Shown: positions 37,601 to 47,185, numbered from the stretch's first letter. The stretch: 64,000 bases of DNA from Argopecten irradians (GCF_041381155.1 NC_091135.1:61416567-61480566), one strand, 5' to 3'. A program made the numbers and translations. Notes: generated by a model from the letters alone, not told the origin.

Positions 37601-38490
37601 AGTCCAGTTCAATCCTAGGTCAGTGATAGTAAGTTATAAGGATGGTTCGAACAAGTCCATTTCAATCCTAGGTCAATGTGATGGTAGGTTATAAGGATAT
37701 AAGTGATAGTAAGTTATAAGGATGGTCCTAACAAGTCCAGTTCAATCCTAGGTCAATGTGATGGTAGGTTATAAGGATATAAGTGATAGTAAGTTATAAG
37801 GATGGTCCTAACAAGTCCAGTTCAATCCTAGGTCAATGTTATGGTTGAATATAAGGATGTAAGTGATAGTAAGTTATAAGGATGGTCCTAACAAGTCCAG
37901 TTCAATCCTAGGTCAGTGATAGTAGGTTATAAGGATGGTCCTAACAAGTCCAGTTCAATCCTAGGTCAGTGATAGTTGGTTATAAGGATGGTCCTAACAA
38001 GTCCAGTTCAATCCTAGGTCAATGTGATAATAGGTTATAAGGATGGTCCTAACAAGTCCAGTTCAATCCTAGGTCAGTGATAGTAGGTTATAAGGATGGT
38101 CCTAACAAGTCCAGTTCAATCCTAGGTCAATGTGATAGTAGGTTATAAGGATGGTCCTAACAAGTCCAGTTCAATCCTAGGTCAATGTGATGGTAGGTTA
38201 TAAGGATGGTCCTAACAAGTCCAGTTCAATCTGTGGTAAGTGATGGTAGATTGGTAAAACCTATTTCATACCACGTCTTTACAATTTGTATTTTGTTGTC
38301 ATTACCAGGTAATGAAGTGATTCAGTACAAACCCTCCGACGATGTGATCCCTGACCTGTTTGACCTTGCGGATCTGTCCCAGGCAGACGACGACCCACTT
38401 AGTAACTCTTCCATAGACACATTTAAATTAAAAGCGTTGGAATCAATTCCAAATATGCAGGTGTCGTCTGATGAGCTTGATATTGATTGA
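22497..38490 (+). CDS. HSF1: Heat shock factor protein 1 (complete, 13 coding exons)
   Basis: Trimeric stress-activated transcription factor that binds heat shock elements. Joined coding exons: 22497-22604, 24184-24292, 25196-25326, 25648-25772, 28395-28470, 28598-28777, 31658-31861, 32791-32975, 34198-34257, 34763-34868, 35314-35355, 37444-37510, 38309-38490. Every junction is GT-AG, phases match, and the total is 1575 nt (524 residues plus stop), close to vertebrate HSF1 length. Domains: winged-helix DNA-binding domain at about 11-116, HR-A/B trimerisation coiled coil at about 125-200, KRK basic patch at 202-204, regulatory region with a sumoylation-type VKKE at 267-270, HR-C coiled coil at about 393-420, and an acidic activation tail ending DELDID. 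ATG 22497 is the first in-frame Met; Met7 at 22515 is an alternative. Introns carry many transposon relics. Confidence 0.96.
22605..24183 (+). other. HSF1 intron 1 with a 5'-truncated pearl-like element
   Basis: At about 22891-23588 lies a GCCCACC-family pearl-like element that lacks its hairpin head. It begins at CGCCTTTCGTCCGTCCG and ends GATCCCTCTGGGATCTCTTGT. The rest is AT-rich with nothing recognisable. Confidence 0.7.
24184..24292 (+). CDS. HSF1: HSF1 exon 2: DNA-binding domain
   Basis: 109 nt, phase 0 in and phase 1 out. Encodes [20 protein letters not shown] followed by [16 protein letters not shown], which includes the recognition helix region (SFIRQLNM) typical of HSF proteins. 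Donor GTAAGT. Confidence 0.97.
24671..24973. mobile_element. 303-bp TTAA-flanked MITE in HSF1 intron 2
   Basis: Long terminal inverted repeats: the left AATTAGACTTGTAAATCTGC ... GATACAAGATCTAA pairs with the right TTAGATCTTGTATTGGAGCA ... ACAAGTCTAGTT over about 70 bp. TTAA flanks both ends (24667-24670 and 24974-24977). Inner subterminal inverted blocks (GGGTCACCTCAGCATGACCC and GGGTCATGCTTAGGTGACCC) strengthen the fold. No open reading frame. Confidence 0.85.
25196..25326 (+). CDS. HSF1: HSF1 exon 3: end of DNA-binding domain
   Basis: 131 nt. The AT at its start completes the Tyr codon split from exon 2, then [20 protein letters not shown] and [20 protein letters not shown]. This is the wing and linker region of the HSF fold. 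Donor GTAAGT. Confidence 0.97.
25648..25772 (+). CDS. HSF1: HSF1 exon 4: HR-A start
   Basis: 125 nt encoding [20 protein letters not shown] and then [21 protein letters not shown]. The heptad-like [13 protein letters not shown] matches the start of the HSF trimerisation coiled coil. The donor is AG|GTTGCT, clearly weaker than the others in this gene, and a transposon begins 31 bp downstream. Confidence 0.93.
25804..26864. mobile_element. Pogo/Tigger-like non-autonomous element
   Basis: 1061 bp, flanked by TA at 25802-25803 and 26865-26866. The left end CAGTCAAACCTAGATGTATC pairs with the right end GATTCATTGAAGTTTGAATC..GAGGTTTGACTG as terminal inverted repeats. Internal segments near each end repeat a TTCGATACATCGAGAAATTT motif. 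CAGT..AACCTCGAT-type ends with a TA duplication are characteristic of pogo/Tigger elements. No transposase frame remains. Confidence 0.82.
26867..27334. other. HSF1 intron 4, AT-rich segment
   Basis: Nothing recognisable between the pogo-like element and the next pearl-like element. Confidence 0.4.
27335..28323 (+). mobile_element. Pearl/Helentron-like element in HSF1 intron 4
   Basis: Same family as 18333-19547. The head palindrome TAGCCCACCATC-ATCA-GATGGTGGGCTA is intact, and the core has about five units with CAAGATGGC(C/T)G blocks. The end has TGGTGGGTGCC, AGATCCCTTTGGGATC and TCTTGTT. It ends 71 bp before exon 5. Confidence 0.82.
28395..28470 (+). CDS. HSF1: HSF1 exon 5: HR-A/B coiled coil
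   Basis: 76 nt. Its first A completes the Arg codon split from exon 4; then [20 protein letters not shown] and QIVNK. The [15 protein letters not shown] stretch is among the best conserved of the HSF trimerisation domain. Donor GTCAGT. Confidence 0.97.
28598..28777 (+). CDS. HSF1: HSF1 exon 6: HR-B end and basic patch
   Basis: 180 nt, phase 0-0. Starts [20 protein letters not shown], continuing [10 protein letters not shown], the HR-B end plus a KRK nuclear-localisation-type cluster. It then enters the regulatory region (NKVAKYSK). Donor CAAAGT|GTAGGT. Confidence 0.95.
28956..30050 (+). mobile_element. Two truncated pearl-like fragments in HSF1 intron 6
   Basis: 28956 to about 29460 is a decayed GTCACC-headed element (TAGGTCACATGAGAC ... 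AAGTGACCTA, GGGGGCTGTGGGAGGAGCC). 29465 to about 30050 is core and 3' sequence of the GCCCACC family (TGGTGGGCGCTAAG) that breaks before its terminal hairpin. The two join without intervening sequence and may represent a nested or chimeric insertion. Confidence 0.65.
30051..31657. other. HSF1 intron 6, remaining part
   Basis: AT-rich. It holds a direct repeat of about 60 bp (AAATTACTACGCTCTCTTCC...) at 30512 and 30688, and a lone GCCCACC-family core fragment at about 31440-31530 (TTCCTCTAGGGCCCAAGTTG). No coding signal. Confidence 0.55.
31658..31861 (+). CDS. HSF1: HSF1 exon 7: regulatory region
   Basis: 204 nt, phase 0-0, 68 residues rich in Pro, Ser and Ala. It has [19 protein letters not shown], where IIHDVT recalls the ISDIT motif of vertebrate HSF1. 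VKKE fits the psi-K-x-E sumoylation motif but lacks the following SP of the phospho-dependent form. Donor GTATGT. Confidence 0.93.
31862..32790. other. HSF1 intron 7
   Basis: 929 bp. No repeat family or coding signal recognised. Confidence 0.5.
32791..32975 (+). CDS. HSF1: HSF1 exon 8: acidic regulatory/activation region
   Basis: 185 nt encoding [20 protein letters not shown] and on to a Ser/Thr-rich part ending VNNQLS. Acidic and hydrophobic residues alternate, as in activation segments. Donor AA|GTGAGT. Confidence 0.92.
32976..34197. other. HSF1 intron 8
   Basis: 1222 bp. AT-rich, no repeat family or coding signal recognised. It ends in TTTTTTTCCAG followed by a second CAG. Confidence 0.5.
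34198..34257 (+). CDS. HSF1: HSF1 exon 9: short Ser/Pro-rich exon
   Basis: 60 nt encoding (N)[19 protein letters not shown]. The acceptor is a CAGCAG tandem site, so a one-codon-shorter form starting at 34201 is possible. Phase 2 in and phase 2 out fits both neighbours. Donor TT|GTAAGT. Confidence 0.88.
34763..34868 (+). CDS. HSF1: HSF1 exon 10: HR-C
   Basis: 106 nt encoding [20 protein letters not shown] and [16 protein letters not shown]. The SDHLD..Q.DIDNL segment is the HR-C heptad repeat, which folds back on HR-A/B to keep HSF1 monomeric. Donor GGG|GTTAGT. Confidence 0.95.
35314..35355 (+). CDS. HSF1: HSF1 exon 11: 42-nt microexon-like
   Basis: 14 residues, [14 protein letters not shown], matching the LLDLFSPSVTV-type segment just after HR-C in vertebrate HSF1. 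Phase 0-0, so skipping it would keep the frame. Acceptor TATTACAG, donor GTATGT. Confidence 0.9.
36025..36485 (+). mobile_element. Small pearl-like element, CCCCCGCC-headed, in HSF1 intron 11
   Basis: The head hairpin is TATCCCCCGCC-CATCGAAGTT-GGCGGGGGATA, followed by GTCCGTCCGTACG. There is no clear tandem core. Near the 3' end an inverted copy of the head (TGGCGGGGGATC) precedes a terminus at TCCTTGTT. It shows the same design as the larger elements in the window. Confidence 0.68.
36530..37412. mobile_element. 883-bp TTAA-flanked element in HSF1 intron 11
   Basis: Terminal inverted repeats of about 25 bp are perfect: AGCTGACAATGCAAGTTAAA at the left and TTTAACTTGCATTGTCAGCT at the right. 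TTAA flanks both sides (36526-36529, 37413-37416). The right end lies 31 bp before exon 12, so the element supplies sequence close to the branch-point region. No open reading frame of note. Confidence 0.88.
37444..37510 (+). CDS. HSF1: HSF1 exon 12
   Basis: 67 nt encoding [22 protein letters not shown] plus one base. Acceptor TTTGACAG, donor CTTG|GTAAGT. The last 29 exon bases before the final TG recur in each copy of the following minisatellite. Confidence 0.92.
37511..38250 (+). repeat. 53-80-bp minisatellite built from the HSF1 exon 12/donor junction
   Basis: Twelve intronic copies of GATGGTCCTAACAAGTCCAG followed by TTCAATCCT, spaced 53-80 bp, each followed by a donor-equivalent. In eleven copies the donor reads GTCAGT or GTCAAT instead of GTAAGT; the last copy (about 38219-38245) keeps GTAAGT. 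Extra ATAGTAAGTTATAAGG segments occur in some units. The array fills nearly all of intron 12. Confidence 0.95.
38309..38490 (+). CDS. HSF1: HSF1 exon 13: C-terminal activation domain and stop
   Basis: 182 nt. Acceptor ATTACCAG. Encodes [20 protein letters not shown] then [10 protein letters not shown] and ends SSDELDID. Highly acidic with bulky hydrophobics (DLFDLADL), typical of an activation domain. TGA at 38488-38490. Confidence 0.95.
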
Positions 38491-38677
38491 CAACATGTGA
38501 TCTGTGATCGTGTAGCTTTAGTGCAGGTCTCCAGGAGATCTATATACCTCATGAACACGTTCTGTGGAAAAGACTGATAGGTAGGAGGCCCTACGGGCAG
38601 TATATATTCTATGTACAGTGTCTAAACAAATTAATCTTGATTGATGAGAACATCTAGACAGTCTATAGAAACAGTGA

Positions 38678-38683
38678 AATAAA
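38678..38683 (+). terminator. HSF1 poly(A) signal
   Basis: AATAAA in GAAATAAAGAGG, 188 nt after the stop. Cleavage would be expected near 38695-38705, just where the next tandem array starts. Confidence 0.7.
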
Positions 38684-38703
38684 GAGGTGAAAGGACATAT
38701 GAT

Positions 38704-39780
38704 TTTTTAAGTCCTCCCAAACCTGGCCCAACTCCTTACCCCTCTGGGATCTCTTGTTTGAAGTCCTCCCAAACCTGGCCCAACTCTTTACCCCTCTGGG
38801 ATCTCTTGTTTGAAGTCCTCCCAAACCTGGCCCAACTCCTTACCCCTCTGGGATCTCTTGTTTAAAGTCCTCCCAAACCCCGCCCAACTCCTTACCCCTC
38901 TGGGATCTCTTGTTTAAAGTCCTCCCAAACCCCGCCCAACTCCTTACCCCGCTGGGATCTCTTGTTTAAAGTCCTCCCAAACCCCGCCCAACTCCTTACC
39001 CCTCTGGGATCTCTTGTTTAAAGTCCTCCCAAACCCCGCCCAACTCCTTACCCCTCTGGGATCTCTTGTTTAAAGTCCTCCCAAACCCCGCCCAACTCCT
39101 TACCCCTCTGGGATCTCTTGTTTAAAGTCCTCCCAAACCTGGCCCAACTCCTTACCCCTCTGGAATCTCTTGTTTGAAGTCATCCCAAACCTGGCCCAAC
39201 TCCTTACCCCTCTGGGATCTCTTGTTTGAAGTCCTCCCAAACCTGGCCCAACTCCTTACCCCTCTGGGATCTCTTGTTTAAAGTCCTCCCAAACCCCGCC
39301 CAACTCCTTACCCCTCTGGGATCTCTTGTTTAAAGTCCTCCCAAACCTGGCCCAACTCCTTACCCCTCTGGGATCTCTTGTTTAAAGTCCTCCCAAACCC
39401 CGCCCAACTCCTTACCCCTCTGGGATCTCTTGTTTAAAGTCCTCCTAAACCCCGCCCAACTCCTTACCCCTCTGGGATCTCTTGTTTAAAGTCCTCCCAA
39501 ACCCCGCTCAACTCCTTACCCCTCTGGGATCTCTTGTTTAAAGTCCTCCCAAACCCCGCCCAACTCCTTACCCCTCTGGGATCTCTTGTTTAAAGTCCTC
39601 CCAAACCTGGCCCAACTCCTTACCCCTCTGGGATATCTTGTTTAAAGTCCTCCCAAACCCCGCCCAACTCCTTACCCCTCTGGGATCTCTTGTTTAAAGT
39701 CCTCCCAAACCCTGCCCAACTCCTTACCCCTCTGGGATTTCTTGTTTAAAGTCCTCCCAAACCCCGCCCAACTCCTTACC
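38704..39780 (+). repeat. 52-bp satellite made from pearl-element 3' ends
   Basis: About 21 copies of GTCCTCCCAAACCCCGCCCA ACTCCTTACCCCTCTGGGAT CTCTTGTTTAAA. Each unit ends with CCCTCTGGGATCTCTTGTT, the exact 3' terminus of the GCCCACC-family elements at 19547 and 19959. Variants alternate CCCCG with CCTGG. It begins directly after the HSF1 poly(A) signal. Confidence 0.93.
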
Positions 39781-40243
39781 CAGATAATTGATTATAACAA
39801 TTTAAGTCATTTCTTATGAAATTTGATTTCATCAAAGATGTCTCTGATCTTTGAAATTTTAAGTCGTATTCCGTGCTATATAATGATAGATTTCTGGTAC
39901 AGGATAACATAATAATGCTGTACACCAAACTCTGTACTGTACACACATATTTTATGATAATAGTTTTTGAAAGTAACAACACTTCAGTAGTAGTCATCTA
40001 CGACCTTGGAATTATAAAAAAAAATCTGTGTTTCCTGTGAAAGTAAAAGTTAAAGTAAAATCTTTCTTATTGACATCAATCCTGGTTAAAGTAAGATCTT
40101 TCTTATTGACATCATCCCTGTGTGAAGATATTTGTAATTGACATCATCCCTTGTTATTTGTTAAAAGTCATTAATGATGGAACTTGGAAGGTTTTCGTTT
40201 GGAGGTTATCCCTGTTTTATGATGAATTTTTACCAATGTCTAC
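39781..40243. other. Short AT-rich spacer
   Basis: No gene. A three-copy imperfect repeat around TTATTGACATCATCCCTG lies at about 40040-40150. Confidence 0.5.
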
Positions 40244-40770
40244 TGGGACCCTACCAGTAGTCGTGAAGGAACAGTTATTTACCATTGTCTACTGGGACCC
40301 TACCAGTAGTCGTGAAGGAACAGTTATTTACCAATGTCTACTGGGACCCTACCAGTAGTCGTGAAGGAACAGTTATTTACCAATGTCTACTGGGACCCTA
40401 TACCAGCAGTCGTGAAGGAACAGTTATTTACCAATGTCTACTGGGACCCTACCAGCAGTCGTGAAGGAACAGTTATTTACCAATGTCTACTGGGACCTTA
40501 CCAGTAGTTGTGAAGGAACAGTTATTTACCAATGTCTACTGGGACCCTACCAGTAGTCGTGAAGGAACAGTTATTTACCAATGTCTACTGGGACCCTACC
40601 AGTAGTTGTGAAGGAACAGTTATTTACCAATGTCTACTGGGACCCTACCAGTAGTCGTGAAGGAACAGTTATTTACCAATGTCTACTGGGACCCTACCAG
40701 TAGTCGTGAAGGAACAGTTATTTACCAATGTCTACTGGGACCCTACCAGTAGTCGTGAAGGAACAGTAGT
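40244..40770. repeat. 49-bp hairpin-forming minisatellite
   Basis: About 11 copies of TCTACTGGGACCCTACCAGT AGTCGTGAAGGAACAGTTAT TTACCAATG. Each unit holds the inverted repeat CTACTGG-GACCCTA-CCAGTAG. A few stem-breaking variants exist (CCAGCAG). Confidence 0.93.
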
Positions 40771-41310
40771 TATGAATCTGGTAAAATTTAATTGTTTGCA
40801 TCTCATGAAATGCATTATTTCCACATAAACAAATTAAAACCATCAGTTATCGTCAGCAGCTCCAGACATTCAGAAATCTGGATGCACTGTAGAATATGCA
40901 CACAATCACAACTACTGTTCTGTCACGACTACTGGTTGGGTCTCAGTACCCTAAAATGATAAAGTTATACGAGGAGTGTTGACAGATATCATGGCTATTG
41001 AGTTCCTTTGGAAATATTAATAGATTTTAAATGTTTAACTTTGACCCATGTCAAATCCTGAATTCTAGCAATAATCAGTCTTCATACAGACATTGGTTTT
41101 ATAATTAAAACATGGCCTCGGCAATAGATTTTCTCCAAGGTAATTTTGGTCTGTCATATTTACTGGCAAAGTTATCTTTGGTTGTTTGGTCTTTTATATA
41201 TGAGTATGTCTTTAATGTTCAATATTGAAGGAATACTCTTCAGATTAAGATGTGCATCAATTATCTGATCTTCCAAGTTTTCTAGTCATGAAAAAATATC
41301 CTATCACAGA
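40771..41310. other. Spacer between arrays
   Basis: No coding, repeat-family or RNA signal recognised. Confidence 0.4.
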
Positions 41311-44300
41311 AAATTATCAGTATATTAGTGTCTACTATGATGGTAATATCTGGTTAGTCTATCAGTATATTAGTGTCTACTATGATGGTTATATCTGGTC
41401 AGTCTATCAGTATATTAGTGTCTACTATGATGGTTATATCTGGTTAGTCTATCAGTATATTAGTGTCTACTATGATGGTTATATCTGGTTAGTCTATCAG
41501 TATATTAGTGTCTACTATGATGGTTATATCTGGTTAGTCTATCAGTATATTAGTGTCATGATGGTTATATCTGGTTAGTCTATCAGTATATTAGTGTCTA
41601 CTATGATGGTTATATCTGGTTAGTCTATCAGTATATTAGTGTCTATATGATGGTTATATCTGGTTAGTCTATCAGTATATTAGTGTTACTATGATGGTTA
41701 TATCTGGTTAGTCTATCAGTATATTAGTGTCATGATGGTTATATCTGGTTAGTCTATCAGTATATTAGTGTCTATATGATGGTTATATCTGGTCAGTCTA
41801 TCAGTATATTAGTGTCTACTATGATGGTTATATCTGGTTAGTCTATCAGTATATTAGTGTCTACTATGATGGTTATATCTGGTTAGTCTATCAGTATATT
41901 AGTGTCATGATGGTTATATCTGGTTAGTCTATCAGTATATTAGTGTCTACTATGATGGTTATATCTGGTTAGTCTATCAGTATATTAGTGTCATGATGGT
42001 TATATCTGGTTAGTCTATCAGTATATTAGTGTCTACTATGATGGTTATATCTGGTTAGTCTATCAGTATATTAGTGTCTACTATGATGGTTATATCTGGT
42101 TAGTCTATCAGTATATTAGTGTCTACTATGATGGTTATATCTGGTTAGTCTATCAGTATATTAGTGTCTACTATGATGGTTATATCTGGTTAGTCTATCA
42201 GTATATTAGTGTCTACTATGATGGTTATATCTGGTTAGTCTATCAGTATATTAGTGTCATGATGGTTATATCTGGTTAGTCTATCAGTATATTAGTGTCA
42301 TGATGGTTATATCTGGTTAGTCTATCAGTATATTAGTGTCTACTATGATGGTTATATCTGGTTAGTCTATCAGTATATTAGTGTCATGATGGTTATATCT
42401 GGTTAGTCTATCAGTATATTAGTGTCTACTATGATGGTTATATCTGGTTAGTCTATCAGTATATTAGTGTCATGATGGTTATATCTGGTTAGTCTATCAG
42501 TATATTAGTGTCTACTATGATGGTTATATCTGGTTAGTCTATCAGTATATTAGTGTCATGATGGTTATATCTGGTTAGTCTATCAGTATATTAGTGTCAT
42601 GATGGTTATATCTGGTTAGTCTATCAGTATATTAGTTCATGATGGTTATATCTGGTTAGTCTATCAGTATATTAGTGTCTACTATGATGGTTATATCTGG
42701 TTAGTCTATCAGTATATTAGTGTCTACTATGATGGTTATATCTGGTCAGTCTATCAGTATATTAGTGTCATGATGGTTATATCTGGTCAGTCTATCAGTA
42801 TATTAGTGTCTACTATGATGGTTATATCTGGTTAGTCTATCAGTATATTAGTGTCTACTATGATGGTTATATCTGGTTAGTCTATCAGTATATTAGTGTC
42901 TACTATGATGGTTATATCTGGTTAGTCTATCAGTATATTAGTGTCATGATGGTTATATCTGGTTAGTCTATCAGTATATTAGTGTCTACTATGATGGTTA
43001 TATCTGGTTAGTCTATCAGTATATTAGTGTCATGATGGTTATATCTGGTTAGTCTATCAGTATATTAGTGTCATGATGGTTATATCTGGTTAGTCTATCA
43101 GTATATTAGTGTCATGATGGTTATATCTGGTTAGTCTATCAGTATATTAGTGTCATGATGGTTATATCTGGTTAGTCTATCAGTATATTAGTGTCTACTA
43201 TGATGGTTATATCTGGTTAGTCTATCAGTATATTAGTGTCATGATGGTTATATCTGGTTAGTCTATCAGTATATTAGTGTCATGATGGTTATATTGGTTA
43301 GTCTATCAGTATATTATGTCTACTATGATGGTTATATCTGGTTAGTCTATCAGTATATTAGTGTCTACTATGATGGTTATATCTGGTTAGTCTATCAGTA
43401 TATTAGTGTCATGATGGTTATATCTGGTTAGTCTATCAGTATATTAGTGTCTACTATGATGGTTATATCTGGTTAGTCTATCAGTATATTAGTGTCATGA
43501 TGGTTATATCTGGTCAGTCTATCAGTATATTAGTGTCTACTATGATGGTTATATCTGGTCAGTCTATCAGTATATTAGTGTCATGATGGTTATATCTGGT
43601 TAGTCTATCAGTATATTAGTGTCTACTATGATGGTTATATCTGGTCAGTCTATCAGTATATTAGTGTCATGATGGTTATATCTGGTCAGTCTATCAGTAT
43701 ATTAGTGTCTACTATGATGGTTATATCTGGTTAGTCTATCAGTATATTAGTGTCATGATGGTTATATCTGGTCAGTCTATCAGTATATTAGTGTCATGAT
43801 GGTTATATCTGGTTAGTCTATCAGTATATTAGTGTCTACTATGATGGTTATATCTGGTTAGTCTATCAGTATATTAGTGTCATGATGGTTATATCTGGTC
43901 AGTCTATCAGTATATTAGTGTCTACTATGATGGTTATATCTGGTTAGTCTATCAGTATATTAGTGTCTACTATGATGGTTATATCTGGTTAGTCTATCAG
44001 TATATTAGTGTCTACTATGATGGTTATATCTGGTTAGTCTATCAGTATATTAGTGTCTACTATGATGGTTATATCTGGTTAGTCTATCAGTATATTAGTG
44101 TCTACTATGATGGTTATATCTGGTTAGTCTATCAGTATATTAGTGTCATGATGGTTATATCTGGTTAGTCTATCAGTATATTAGTGTCATGATGGTTATA
44201 TCTGGTTAGTCTATCAGTATATTAGTGTCTACTATGATGGTTATATCTGGTTAGTCTATCAGTATATAGTGTCATATGGTTAATCTGGTTAGTCTATCAT

Positions 44301-47185
44301 ATATAGTGTCTATGATGGTTATATCTGGTTAGTCTATCAGTATATTAGTGTCATGATGGTTATATCTGGTTAGTCTATCAGTATATTAGTGTCTATGATG
44401 GTTATATCTGGTTAGTCTATCAGTATATTAGTGTCATGATGGTTATATCTGGTTAGTCTATCAGTATATTAGTGTCTACTATGATGGTTATATCTGGTTA
44501 GTCTATCAGTATATTAGTGTCTACTATGATGGTTATATCTGGTTAGTCTATCAGTATATTAGTGTCATGATGGTTATATCTGGTCAGTCTATCAGTATAT
44601 TAGTGTCTCATGATGGTTATATCTGGTTAGTCTATCAGTATATTAGTGTCATGATGGTTATATCTGGTTAGTCTATCAGTATATTAGTGTCTACTATGAT
44701 GGTTATATCTGGTTAGTCTATCAGTATATTAGTGTCTACATGATGGTTATATCTGGTTAGTCTATCAGTATATTAGTGTCATGATGGTTATATCTGGTTA
44801 GTCTATCAGTATATTAGTGTATGATGGTTATATCTGGTTAGTCTATCAGTATATTAGTGTCATGATGGTTATATCTGGTTAGTCTATCAGTATATTAGTG
44901 TCTACTATGATGGTTATATCTGGTTAGTCTATCAGTATATTAGTGTCATGATGGTTATATCTGGTTAGTCTATCAGTATATTAGTGTCATGATGGTTATA
45001 TCTGGTTAGTCTATCAGTATATTAGTGTCTACTATGATGGTTATATCTGGTTAGTCTATCAGTATATTAGTGTCTACTATGATGGTTATATCTGGTTAGT
45101 CTATCAGTATATTAGTGTCATGATGGTTATATCTGGTTAGTCTATCAGTATATTAGTGTCTACTATGATGGTTATATCTGGTTAGTCTATCAGTATATTA
45201 GTGTCATGATGGTTATATCTGGTTAGTCTATCAGTATATTAGTGTCATGATGGTTATATCTGGTTAGTCTATCAGTATATTAGTGTCATGATGGTTATAT
45301 CTGGTTAGTCTATCAGTATATTAGTGTCATGATGGTTATATCTGGTTAGTCTATCAGTATATTAGTGTCTACTATGATGGTTATATCTGGTTAGTCTATC
45401 ATATATTAGTGTACATGATGGTTATATCTGGTAGTCTATCAGTATATTAGTGTCATGATGGTTATATCTGGTTAGTCTATCAGTATATTAGTGTACATGA
45501 TGGTTATATCTGGTTAGTCTATCAGTATATTAGTGTCTACTATGATGGTTATATCTGGTTAGTCTATCAGTATATTAGTGTCATGATGGTTATATCTGGT
45601 TAGTCTATCAGTATATTAGTGTCTACTATGATGGTTATATCTGGTTAGTCTATCAGTATATTAGTGTCATGATGGTTATATCTGGTTAGTCTATCAGTAT
45701 ATTAGTGTCTATATGATGGTTATATCTGGTTAGTCTATCAGTATATTAGTGTCATGATGGTTATATCTGGTTAGTCTATCAGTATATTAGTGTCTACTAT
45801 GATGGTTATATCTGGTTAGTCTATCAGTATATTAGTGTCTACTATGATGGTTATATCTGGTTAGTCTATCAGTATATTAGTGTCTGATGGTTATATCTGG
45901 TAGTCTATCAGTATATTAGTGTCATGATGGTTATATCTGGTTAGTCTATCAGTATATTAGTGTCATGATGGTTATATCTGGTCAGTCTATCAGTATATTA
46001 GTGTCTACTATGATGGTTATATCTGGTTAGTCTATCAGTATATTAGTGTCATGATGGTTATATCTGGTTAGTCTATCAGTATATTAGTGTCTACTATGAT
46101 GGTTATATCTGGTTAGTCTATCAGTATATTAGTGTCATGATGGTTATATCTGGTTAGTCTATCAGTATATTAGTGTCTACTATGATGGTTATATCTGGTT
46201 AGTCTATCAGTATATTAGTGTCTACTATGATGGTTATATCTGGTTAGTCTATCAGTATTAGTGTCATTGGTTATAGTTATTTCATGAGTATATTGTGTCT
46301 ACTATGATGAGTTATATCTGGTAGTCTATCAGTATATTAGTGTCATGATGGTTATATCTGGTTAGTCTATCAGTATTAGTGTCTTTATGGTAGTTATCAG
46401 TTATGTTATATATGTTATATTGTAGTCTATAGTATATTAGTGTTACATGATGGTTATATCTGGTTAGTCTATCAGTATATTAGTGTCATGATGGTTATAT
46501 CTGGTAGTCTATCAGTATATTAGTGTCATGATGGTATATCTGGTTAGTCTATCAGTTATTAGTGTCATGATGTATATCTGGTAGTCTATCAGTATATTAG
46601 TGTCATGATGGTTATATCTGGTTAGTCTATCAGTATATTATGTCATGATGTTATATCTGGTTAGTCTATCAGTATATTAGTGTCTACTATGATGGTTATA
46701 TTGTTAGTATCTATCAGTATATTAGTGTCATGATGGTTATATCTGGTTAGTCTATCAGTATATTAGTGTCATGATGTTATATCTGGTTAGTCTATCAGTA
46801 TATTAGTGTCTACTATGATGGTTATATCTGGTTAGTCTATCAGTATATTAGTGTCTACTATGATGGTTATATCTGGTTAGTCTATCAGTATTAGTGTCTA
46901 CTATGATGGTTATATCTGGTTAGTCTATCAGTATATTAGTGTCATGATGGTTATATCTGGTTAGTCTATCAGTATATTAGTGTCTACTATGATGGTTATA
47001 TCTGGTTAGTCTATCAGTATATTAGTGTCTACTATGATGGTTATATCTGGTTAGTCTATCAGTATATTAGTGTCTACTATGATGGTTATATCTGGTTAGT
47101 CTATCAGTATATTAGTGTCATGATGGTTATATCTGGTTAGTCTATCAGTATATTAGTGTCTACTATGATGGTTATATCTGGTTGG
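41311..47185. repeat. Long 45/41-bp satellite with two unit lengths
   Basis: About 135 copies of TATATCTGGTTAGTCTATCA GTATATTAGTGTCTACTATG ATGGT. A short form lacks four bases (GTGTCATGATGG instead of GTGTCTACTATGATGG), and the two lengths are interspersed irregularly. A minor T/C variant (GGTTAGTC/GGTCAGTC) adds a second code. Copies are degraded at about 44250-44310 and 46250-46720 and clean elsewhere. Open frames at the left edge are repeat artefacts. Confidence 0.96.

Noticed and set aside
41252-41578. 108-residue frame with YQYISVYYDGYIW repeats
   Set aside because: It is the first in-frame run of the 45-bp satellite and ends at the first 41-bp unit.
41311-47185. Telomere-like GGTTAG motif in each unit
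   Set aside because: Only one GGTTAG per 45-bp unit and never in tandem; not telomeric.
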